Of a stretch of 49,881 nucleotides of DNA, positions 1 through 7,702 are shown in pieces; the first letter of the stretch is position 1, and each line of letters starts with the position of its first letter. A program made the position numbers and the translations under genes. Source of the stretch: Candidatus Thalassarchaeum sp. (GTDB lineage: Archaea > Thermoplasmatota > Poseidoniia > Poseidoniales > Thalassarchaeaceae); contig JASMMD010000006.1 in assembly GCA_030748335.1 (NCBI GenBank), positions 1 through 49,881 of the forward strand. Reading direction: 5' to 3'. Under the pieces are notes generated by a model. That model did no database searches, was not told the origin of the DNA, and saw only the letters and a list, made by a program, of their open reading frames with translations.

Positions 1-573
1 GTGGACGCAGCAAGGTCGCGACTGGTGGAAGAGGTCCGCGACTTGGCCTACCTACACTCTCCCGACGAACTTTTCACCCTCGCCAGCGGCCGCCAGAGCG
101 CCCACTTCTTCGACATGAAGCCGGTGATGATGGATCCGGACTGTGCCCATCTGCTGGGAGTACTCATTCACTCCGAGATCGATGACATCGGCGGAGTTGA
201 CGCGGTCGGCGGACTCGAGTTAGGGGCGATACCCCTCACTGGAATCGCCATAGCCAAGGCCGGCAGGGGGTCCAGCCTGCGCGGCTTCCTCGTGCGCAAG
301 GAGCCGAAGGGCCGCGGCGGCCGCAAGACCGGCAATCCACCCGGAATAGAAGGATCGAGTCTGTTCAAGGGCGATAGGGTGGTACTGCTTGAGGATGTCA
401 CTACAACGGGGGGCTCTGCGCTGCAGGCCGCAGCACGTCTCAGCCAGATGGGCTGCGAGGTTGCCGCCTGCATTACCATCCTCGATAGAGAAGAGGGCGG
501 GGCCCAGGCCTTCGAGGAAGCCGGCATAGACCTCAGGCCCCTGATTCTGAAGTCGGATGTCGCAGGTGGGTGA
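1..573 (+). CDS. pyrE: Orotate phosphoribosyltransferase
   Basis: PRPP-binding stretch DRVVLLEDVTTTGGSALQAA and N-terminal FTLASGRQSAHFFDMKPV typical of OPRTase; GTG start lies at the window edge so a longer N-terminus cannot be excluded. Confidence 0.92.
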   Translation: MDAARSRLVEEVRDLAYLHSPDELFTLASGRQSAHFFDMKPVMMDPDCAHLLGVLIHSEIDDIGGVDAVGGLELGAIPLTGIAIAKAGRGSSLRGFLVRKEPKGRGGRKTGNPPGIEGSSLFKGDRVVLLEDVTTTGGSALQAAARLSQMGCEVAACITILDREEGGAQAFEEAGIDLRPLILKSDVAGG

Positions 574-969
574 ATGAGCGAGCACGTCATCGACTCGGGC
601 GAGCCGTACCATCCTGAGAAGCTCGACAAGAAGGAGTATGTCGGGGCTGCTGCGTACTTTGAGATGGACCTCAGGACCGGCGTGGTTCTAGAGGTCGAGG
701 ACTTCCCGGAGATGCGCAAGCCCTCATACAAGATCCACGTCGACTTCGGACCAGTCATTGGCAAGCTATGGAGCTCTGCCCAAATCACGAACTATTCGCG
801 GGCGCAACTAATCGGTCGCACCGTCGTAGGAGCAATCAATCTCGGGGACAAGACCCTGCCCACTGGCTTCGTCTCACAGTTTCTTGTCCTCGGGTCTCTG
901 GACCCGGACGGCACGGTGAGGCTACTGGAGCTCCCAGAGGGAGTACTTCCAGGCTCGATGGTAGCCTAA
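574..969 (+). CDS. CsaA-like tRNA-binding (OB-fold) domain protein
   Basis: MDLRTGVVLEVEDFPEMRKPSYKIHVDFG...SSAQITNYSRAQLIGRTVVGAINL pattern of CsaA/tRNA-binding domain; ATG directly follows pyrE stop. Confidence 0.85.
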   Translation: MSEHVIDSGEPYHPEKLDKKEYVGAAAYFEMDLRTGVVLEVEDFPEMRKPSYKIHVDFGPVIGKLWSSAQITNYSRAQLIGRTVVGAINLGDKTLPTGFVSQFLVLGSLDPDGTVRLLELPEGVLPGSMVA

Positions 970-1012
970 CTCCATCGTTACACTATTGGACTGCTTGCCG
1001 TAGCGAACCCAT

Positions 1013-1498
1013 ATGCCAACTGTAGTTAGGATGACAACCAGCGCCGGCCCAATAGGAATTGCACTCTACACCGAGGATTGCCCTGAGACCACCGGGAACT
1101 TCCTCAGGTTGGTGGATGACGGATTCTATGACGGCCTGCACTTTCATCGGGTCATCAAGGATTTCATGATCCAAGGTGGATGCCCACACTCGAGGGACCC
1201 CAACAACGGCAGAGCTGGAACTGGAGGCCCGGGTTGGAAGATTCCTTGTGAGCGCTCAGCACTAGCCAAGAGGCACGACCGCCCCGGCCTTTTCTCGATG
1301 GCCAACGCAGGCCCAAACACCGGTGGCTCGCAGTTCTTCCTAACTACGATTCCAACCCCTTGGCTCGATGGCAACCACGCGGTTTTCGGGGAGGTCGTCG
1401 AAGGAATGGAGAACGTCTACAAGATCGAGAACTGCGATACCCAACCAGGCGACAGGCCGTACGACCCCCAGAAGATAATCAAGGTTGAGAGAATTTAA
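1013..1498 (+). CDS. Cyclophilin-type peptidyl-prolyl cis-trans isomerase
   Basis: FHRVIKDFMIQGGCP, GLFSMANAGPNTGGSQFFLTTIPTPWLDGNHAVFGEVVEGM cyclophilin signatures. Confidence 0.95.
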   Translation: MPTVVRMTTSAGPIGIALYTEDCPETTGNFLRLVDDGFYDGLHFHRVIKDFMIQGGCPHSRDPNNGRAGTGGPGWKIPCERSALAKRHDRPGLFSMANAGPNTGGSQFFLTTIPTPWLDGNHAVFGEVVEGMENVYKIENCDTQPGDRPYDPQKIIKVERI

Positions 1499-1558
1499 TA
1501 AAATGACTTACTGACCGGCTATGATATACTTTATTAATAACTAAGTAATGCCGAGTGC

Positions 1559-3160
1559 ATGGCCAAGCATCGTGCGGGTGATCGCCGGATAATCAGCATC
1601 AGCATACCGGAGGAGACAGCGCGCAAGCTAGACCGGAGGGTTGGCAAGGGCAGGGAGGACGGAAGATCCGCCACCATCGCGAGGATGATTCGCGAATCGC
1701 TTGAAGCGGAGTCCGAGGAACGACCGTCAGATCCACCTGTCCCGTCCCGCAGTGCCAAGGCTAGACCCGATGCAATCAGAATTGAGAAGGACACGATGGG
1801 AGAAGTCGAAGTCCCGGCAGACAGGTACTACGGGGCTCAAACAGCCCGATCTCTAGTCAACTTCGACATCGGGGATGACACCATGCCCCGCTCTGTGGTC
1901 CGTGCTTTCGGGGTCCTCAAGCAGGCGGCGGCCCAGACAAACGTCGAACTGGGTCAGATGGATTCCAACATAGGCTCACTCATCTCGGCCGCCTGCGACG
2001 AGGTAATCTCAGGCTCTCTAGACGGACACTTCCCTCTGAGAATATGGCAGACCGGATCTGGTACCCAGACCAACATGAACGCGAATGAGGTGATAGCCAA
2101 CCGAGCAATCGAGATATCCGGCGGCACGGTTGGAAGCAAGACGCCTGTACACCCCAACGACCACGTCAACCGTGCTCAATCGAGCAATGACACCTTCCCC
2201 ACGGCGATGCACATCGCTGCAGCCGAGGAGGTCAACCACCGACTGCTGCCCCCGGTCAGGCGCCTGCGAGACGAGTTGGAGTCCAAGTCAAAGGAGTTCT
2301 CAGGCATAGTTAAGATTGGCAGGACCCATCTGATGGATGCCGTGCCACTGACTCTTGAACAGGAGTTCGGCGGCTACGTCTCGATGCTCGACTCCGACGT
2401 AATCCGGGTCGAGGCTGCCATGACCGACTTGTTGGAACTGGCTCTGGGCGGAACTGCGGTAGGGACGGGTCTGAACACGCACCCGGAGTTTGCCGATGCG
2501 GTCGCTGGGCATATCGCCGAGAAGACCGGTATGCCCTTCGTAAGTGCTGAGAACAAGTTTGCGCAACTGGCGGCACACGATGCATTGGTCGCAGCATCGG
2601 GAGCACTGAACACACTAGCGACTTCACTGATGAAGATAGCCAATGATATCAGGTGGTTGGGTTCGGGCCCGAGATGCGGCTTCGGCGAACTCTCGCTTCC
2701 CGCCAATGAGCCCGGGTCGAGCATCATGCCAGGCAAGGTCAACCCCACTCAGGCAGAGGCGATGACGATGGTGTGCTGTCAGGTGATGGGCAACCACACT
2801 GCCATCTCGGTCGGAGGCAGTCAGGGCAATTTCGAGCTCAATGTGTACAAGCCAATGATGATCCACAACTTCCTGCACAGCGTGCGCCTGCTCTCTGACA
2901 CCTGCCGCTCGTTCACCGACAAGTGCGTGATGGGTCTAGAGGCCAATGAGGATAGGATAGCCACACACCTCGAGAACTCACTCATGCTGGTTACGGCCCT
3001 CAACCCCCATATCGGCTACGACAACGCTGCCAAGATAGCCAAGGACGCGCACACTAGGGGAATCACACTGAGGGAGAGTGCCCTTGAGCTCGGCCTTCTC
3101 ACCGACGAGGAGTTCAGCCTATGGGTCAGGGCCGAAGACATGATTGGGCCACGTGAATAA
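1559..3160 (+). CDS. fumC: Class II fumarate hydratase with N-terminal ribbon-helix-helix-like extension
   Basis: Residues from [22 protein letters not shown] onward match class II fumarases incl. [20 protein letters not shown]; the first ~55 aa ([41 protein letters not shown]) resemble a CopG/RHH domain. Confidence 0.92.
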   Translation: MAKHRAGDRRIISISIPEETARKLDRRVGKGREDGRSATIARMIRESLEAESEERPSDPPVPSRSAKARPDAIRIEKDTMGEVEVPADRYYGAQTARSLVNFDIGDDTMPRSVVRAFGVLKQAAAQTNVELGQMDSNIGSLISAACDEVISGSLDGHFPLRIWQTGSGTQTNMNANEVIANRAIEISGGTVGSKTPVHPNDHVNRAQSSNDTFPTAMHIAAAEEVNHRLLPPVRRLRDELESKSKEFSGIVKIGRTHLMDAVPLTLEQEFGGYVSMLDSDVIRVEAAMTDLLELALGGTAVGTGLNTHPEFADAVAGHIAEKTGMPFVSAENKFAQLAAHDALVAASGALNTLATSLMKIANDIRWLGSGPRCGFGELSLPANEPGSSIMPGKVNPTQAEAMTMVCCQVMGNHTAISVGGSQGNFELNVYKPMMIHNFLHSVRLLSDTCRSFTDKCVMGLEANEDRIATHLENSLMLVTALNPHIGYDNAAKIAKDAHTRGITLRESALELGLLTDEEFSLWVRAEDMIGPRE

Positions 3161-3293
3161 GGAACCAAGACTCTTCGAAACGCTACGCAACCATCGCGAC
3201 AAAATATCAGGGCCGATTACAGGTGGGAGCAGCAGGGGTTTCCGCACATGGGGGAGCTTCCACCCCTGCATACTCCGCAGGGTCCGGGTGTCC

Positions 3294-3313
3294 CCCGGGC
3301 CTTTCGGCCCGGG
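3294..3313. terminator. Perfect 8-bp stem-loop CCCGGGCC-TTTC-GGCCCGGG (GAAA tetraloop if read from minus strand)
   Basis: Direct reading; located between convergent fumC and beta-propeller genes. Confidence 0.6.
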
Positions 3314-3339
3314 TTTCCCCGGGTAGACTCCTCCGGGAC

Positions 3340-3900
3340 CTCTAGTGCCCCTTCGTCGCGCTCCACGATTGCTCGCTTCACTCATCTTCTCTCTCCAGGG
3401 GCGTTTCCCCCCCCTTCGCGTTCTCCGCTTCCTCCCCCTTCCTTTCGTCCAGTTCTCTCCACGGTCCGATACAGTTTCCTCCACGGATCTCTCCGCCCTT
3501 GTCCACTCGCGTTTCCCTCCGCTTCCTTCCCGTTCCTTCCCCTTCCTTGCGTCCGGTTCCCGTCGGTCTCTCCACTTCGTTCCTCACACCGCTTCCAGGT
3601 TCGTTCTCCTCCCCCTTCCACGCGTATCTCCTCGGGATAGTACTCTGCCTCGGTTGTGTTTTCCCCGTTGCCGGTTCGGTTACGTTTTCCTCAGCTTCCT
3701 CCTCCGTTTCCTCCAGCTTCCTTCCCCTTCCTTCCCCTTCCTTTCGTCCAGTTCTCCCCAGTTCTCTCCACTCTCGTCCTCTTCGGTTCTCCCGTCGTCT
3801 TCCCGCCCACATGGCGTTCCGACTCTTCCCCTTCCTCCTTCCGGATTCCGGGTTCCGCCGCCGCTCTCTCGCGGCTCGGTTTCTGTGGCCCGCAGGTCGC
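3340..3900. repeat. Pyrimidine-rich (+ strand) low-complexity repeat region
   Basis: Exact 23-nt direct repeat ccccttcctttcgtccagttctc at 3435-3457 and 3734-3756, related copies near 3539 and 3828; homopyrimidine mirror repeat 3718-3743. Confidence 0.8.
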
Positions 3901-4032
3901 GCCGAAGCGCCCCCACACCACTCCAGAGAAGCGGCAAGGTCAACAGGGACGGGGGGGATACATAAACCTATCTCAAATAACCCCGCAGTCTACTGGAAGC
4001 AGGGGTCTCAAACAGTAAATTTCCACTGCATT

Positions 4033-5118
4033 TCAACCCTCTCGGAGTTGCCTGAGACGGGCCATCAGCCGATCTCTGCGCTCATCATCGTCGGAACCCC
4101 TCTCCGCCCCCATGCGTCTGGATAGAACCCCCTTCTCAATCAGGTAAATTCGTCCCTCGGAATCGCCTAGGGCGACGATATCCCCCGTCGATCGGATGTG
4201 CCTGATCCGGCGAGAGTGCTCAAGCTCCATGGCTGTGCTTCCATCTGCGACGTCTAGAACGACTACACCTGAGCCGACGCCATCCCATCTGGAGGACCAG
4301 ATGCCGATGCCATCGGAGGTCCCGGGTCCAGGTGCTAGGGACTGCACAGCACCCCGGGCAGAGGACACCCAACCACGACTCGATACGACCTCGCCGGAGT
4401 GGTGTCCTGAGAACCAGTCCTGTTCCGAGCTGCAGATGGCTCGGATTTGTGTCGACCTCGCCTCGCCTGGCTCTTCCCCAGATTCCGAGAGCACGCTGAC
4501 GCTACCATCAGAGTGACCGATAAGGAAGCGCCCATCCGAGCCGCATACCCCGACGGTCACGGGACTACCGCTCTTCAGGCCGTGATGCTCCGCCTCCTCT
4601 CCACCGCGAATTCGGAGATACCCGCATCGCGGCCTACCTAATCCGAGCAGCACCCCTCCATCATCGTGCAGGCTGAGATGCCACGTGCGCTCGGGAAAGG
4701 TCCATCGCTGCTGAAGCGAGCCGCTGGAGTCGAACATCCAGACGGTAGACTCGGTATAGTCTGATATTTCGATCTCGTACACCGAGGAGGAGGCCCAGAC
4801 GACCCCCTGGTGGACTCGCACGTAATCACTCGCACCCTCTAGAGCACGACTCCACAAGATCTTCCCGCTGCCAGTATCGAACACATACAGGTCGGATGAC
4901 GCTGTAACGTATACGCGATTGTCCCCCAGCGCTAAGTCGCTGATTGGCCCGTCAACCTCGACCCTCCAGAGCTCGTCCCCGGAATCCACCGACCAGCAGG
5001 CTAGAGCGCCCTCCTGCGAGCCCGCCAGCAAGTTACCGTTACCAAATCTCAGAGCAGTGCAGGCGCTACCGAGCCCCCTCTCGAACGAAGACACCGACTC
5101 AAGCGAGCGTACGGTCAT
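4033..5118 (-). CDS. PQQ/WD40-like beta-propeller protein
   Basis: Repeated motifs LACWSVDSGDELWRVEVDG, LYVFDTGSGKILWSRALEG, FLIGHSDGSVSVLSESGE, IVALGDSEGRIYLIEKG. Confidence 0.75.
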   Translation of the reverse strand: MTVRSLESVSSFERGLGSACTALRFGNGNLLAGSQEGALACWSVDSGDELWRVEVDGPISDLALGDNRVYVTASSDLYVFDTGSGKILWSRALEGASDYVRVHQGVVWASSSVYEIEISDYTESTVWMFDSSGSLQQRWTFPERTWHLSLHDDGGVLLGLGRPRCGYLRIRGGEEAEHHGLKSGSPVTVGVCGSDGRFLIGHSDGSVSVLSESGEEPGEARSTQIRAICSSEQDWFSGHHSGEVVSSRGWVSSARGAVQSLAPGPGTSDGIGIWSSRWDGVGSGVVVLDVADGSTAMELEHSRRIRHIRSTGDIVALGDSEGRIYLIEKGVLSRRMGAERGSDDDERRDRLMARLRQLREG

Positions 5119-5164
5119 GCCACCAGACCACCGCGTCCCGCTATCGGGCTTTCGCGTGAACGAG

Positions 5165-6667
5165 TCAGGTAGAGACTCCGTAAAGTCGCCCCACCTTGTC
5201 CCTCAGGTACTCCACGAAGGCGTCGGGTGTCGGAGGCGACCCGGTAGCCTCCTCGATTAGGTCCGCAGGCTCTAGGATGCTGCCTCGCTGGTGGACGTGC
5301 TCGCGCATCCAGGCCAATAGAGGCCCGAATTCCCCTCGCCGAATCTGCTCGTCGTGGTCGGGCAGATCCTCGCGCGCGGCCTCGAGCAGTTGGGCTGCGT
5401 ACAGATTGCCCAGAGTATAGGTCGGGAAATAGCCGAACGCGCCCATCGACCAATGGATGTCCTGCAAAACGCCGAGGGAACGGTTCGGGGCCCGGATTCC
5501 GAGGAACTCCTCGTACATGTCGTCCCAAGCTTCAGGAAGGTCGTCGACCTCGATATCGCCGGCGATTAGCCGCTTCTCAAGCTCGTAACGGATCATGATG
5601 TGCACGTTGTAGGTCGCCTCGTCTGCCTCGACACGGATTAGGCTAGGCTCGACGAGGTTGACAGCCTGCCAGAGCTGCTCGGCGCTGATGCCCGCCATGT
5701 TCTCAGGAAAACACTCCTGCCAGAGTGGCAGCGCCCATTCGCAGAACTCGCGCGAGCGCCCCACCTGGTTCTCCCACAATCTGCTCTGGCTCTCGTGGAC
5801 CCCGAGGCCGTTGGCTTCGCCCGCCGGCTGGAAGTCCAAATCGCGCCTCCTGCCCTGCTCGTAGGTGCCATGCCCCGTCTCGTGCATGGAGCCGTATAAC
5901 GAGCCGAACGGATCGGATTCGTTGTATCTGGTGGTCCAGCGAACGTCATCGGGATTGGCCCCACCGCAGAACGGGTGGGTCGAGGCATCCCTCCTGCCGG
6001 CAGAGAAGTCGAAGCCTATGGCCTCCGACACTGCCTGGCTGAGTGATTCCTGCCCGGATTGATCCCATGTGCTGCCCTCGACCCAAGTCATGTCGGGACG
6101 CACTCCGCTCTCATTCACCCGCTTAATCAGCGGGGCCACGTTCTCGCGTAAGCCTGTGAACAGAGGGTCCACCCTAGCTACGCTCAGACCAGTCTCGTAG
6201 AGATCTAGCAGAGCGTCGTAGCGCAACTCGTCGTAGCCTAGGTAGTCGGCCTTTCTCCTCGCTATGTCGATGGCCTTCTCGAGATCGTCCCTGAAGATTG
6301 AGAAATCGTCCTTGGCGCGAGCCTCGGTCCAGGATATCTGCGCTCTAGAGCGGTGCTTGGCCATCTCCTCCACGAATTCGGTGGGAAGTTTCGTTGCCTT
6401 GTCGTACGACTCCCTCGCCAGCCTCACATTGGCTGATTGAACGTCATCGAGACCGCCCCCCGATTCAAGCTCCGATAGCAACTCACCTATCCTCGGGTCA
6501 GTCAGCCTCTGGTGGCCGGTCTTGGATATCCAGGCCAACTGCTCGGCCCTCAATACGGCGGCCTTCGGAGGCATCAAGACCTCCTGGTCCCAGCCCATCA
6601 GGCCGCCTATCTGACCGATTAGGTCGATGTCCTTCAGTCTCTCAAGCAATTCGTCGTAGGCATCCAT
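5165..6667 (-). CDS. M32 (Taq-type) metallocarboxypeptidase
   Basis: Zinc motif GSMHETGHGTYEQG and downstream GLGVHESQSRLWENQVGRS, diagnostic of M32. Confidence 0.95.
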   Translation of the reverse strand: MDAYDELLERLKDIDLIGQIGGLMGWDQEVLMPPKAAVLRAEQLAWISKTGHQRLTDPRIGELLSELESGGGLDDVQSANVRLARESYDKATKLPTEFVEEMAKHRSRAQISWTEARAKDDFSIFRDDLEKAIDIARRKADYLGYDELRYDALLDLYETGLSVARVDPLFTGLRENVAPLIKRVNESGVRPDMTWVEGSTWDQSGQESLSQAVSEAIGFDFSAGRRDASTHPFCGGANPDDVRWTTRYNESDPFGSLYGSMHETGHGTYEQGRRRDLDFQPAGEANGLGVHESQSRLWENQVGRSREFCEWALPLWQECFPENMAGISAEQLWQAVNLVEPSLIRVEADEATYNVHIMIRYELEKRLIAGDIEVDDLPEAWDDMYEEFLGIRAPNRSLGVLQDIHWSMGAFGYFPTYTLGNLYAAQLLEAAREDLPDHDEQIRRGEFGPLLAWMREHVHQRGSILEPADLIEEATGSPPTPDAFVEYLRDKVGRLYGVST

Positions 6668-6718
6668 GACTTCGCGAGAGAGGTCCCAGACACATAGGTT
6701 ACGGATGCCGGCCCGGCC

Positions 6719-7687
6719 TCAGACCTCGATCCCCAATGCTCCTCTGAGCAGTATGCCGATGGCGTAGGAGATTAGGCTGACCACGCCGAGGATGCCCGCC
6801 ATCTCAAGGAATCTGCTGCTGAACGAGACCTCCTCGACCACGGAGACGTAGAAGTTGAACACCGCGACTATTAGCAGCCCTATCAAGAAGGTGCCGAGCA
6901 GCGCTTGGACATGCGGCTCCAAGCCCTGATAGTCGGGGCTGTCCGCACTGAGAAGCAGATACGGCGAGACCAGCAGGAACACTGTGATGAGATACGAAAT
7001 CCAAGTGAAGAACGCCGCCTTCACTGCCGATTCACTCTTCTTCTCGGCCCTCGAGGACAGGTATTCCGATGCCCCCATGCTGAAAGCGGCGGCTATCCCA
7101 GTGATCAGACCTGCCAGAGCGACCAGCCGAAGATCCTGCAGAGCGAAGGTCAGGCCTGCCAGCGCACCGGTTAGTTCGACGAGGGCGTCGGACATCCCTA
7201 GAACCACGCTGCCCGAGTAGCGCAGACGCTCCTCGTCAAGCATCCCAATCATATTCTCCTCGTGCGCCTCCTCCTCGTCAGCAATCTCGTGCAGACCGAG
7301 TTCGCGATACTCCGCAGCAGCATCCTGCTCGGTCGCCTCCATCATCTTGACAGAGAACGTGAAGCCGAACAACCTAGCCAGCATGACCTGCCTCCTAACC
7401 TTGCCCATGTCTGCCTTGACCTTCTCCCCGGTCATCCTCTCGATTACGGCCTCGTGCCGCTCCTCCTCTAGGGCAATGCCCTCGAGTATGGATCGATTCA
7501 CCGGATTGGACTGCATCCTAGCGAGGCGGCGGTATACCTCCGCCTCGGTCGCCTCCATGCGTTGCAGGCTGAGGAGCTTGACCCGAGAGGATTCGTCCAC
7601 GGGACTCGCTGAGAATCCCTTCTCTTGAAGATGACCAATCGCAGCAGCATGCAGCGCAGCCTTACGAACGCTTGATGCGCACTGCAT
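6719..7687 (-). CDS. Rubrerythrin/ferritin-like domain fused to VIT1/CCC1-type transporter; real start probably internal (GTG 7600 or ATG 7558)
   Basis: Two ExxH motifs (LEEERHEAVIERM, DEEEAHEENMIGML) followed by GMSDALVELTGALAGLTFAL and SMGASEYLSSRAE VIT-family membrane segments. Confidence 0.85.
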   Translation of the reverse strand: MQCASSVRKAALHAAAIGHLQEKGFSASPVDESSRVKLLSLQRMEATEAEVYRRLARMQSNPVNRSILEGIALEEERHEAVIERMTGEKVKADMGKVRRQVMLARLFGFTFSVKMMEATEQDAAAEYRELGLHEIADEEEAHEENMIGMLDEERLRYSGSVVLGMSDALVELTGALAGLTFALQDLRLVALAGLITGIAAAFSMGASEYLSSRAEKKSESAVKAAFFTWISYLITVFLLVSPYLLLSADSPDYQGLEPHVQALLGTFLIGLLIVAVFNFYVSVVEEVSFSSRFLEMAGILGVVSLISYAIGILLRGALGIEV

Positions 7688-7702
7688 CTCTCGCCAAGAC
7701 CC

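Noticed and set aside
168-788. 206-aa minus-strand ORF overlapping pyrE and the tRNA-binding gene
   Set aside because: Antisense shadow ORF in GC-rich coding DNA; no family-like motifs
3520-3560. Minus-strand gggaaggaagcgg resembling the SRP RNA GGAAGGAAGCAGC motif
   Set aside because: Lies in a repetitive GA-rich tract where such matches are expected; no GUCAGG partner or S-domain stem seen
3248-3965. ORFs up to 208 aa on both strands in the pyrimidine-rich gap
   Set aside because: Ser/Pro/Phe/Leu-rich (+) or Glu/Arg/Gly-rich (-) low-complexity translations in several frames; recurring peptides such as GENWTKGRGRK only mirror the nucleotide repeats
3161-4032. RNase P RNA in the large intergenic gap
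   Set aside because: Could not find the conserved GAGGAAAGUC and ACAGAA-type core motifs on either strand
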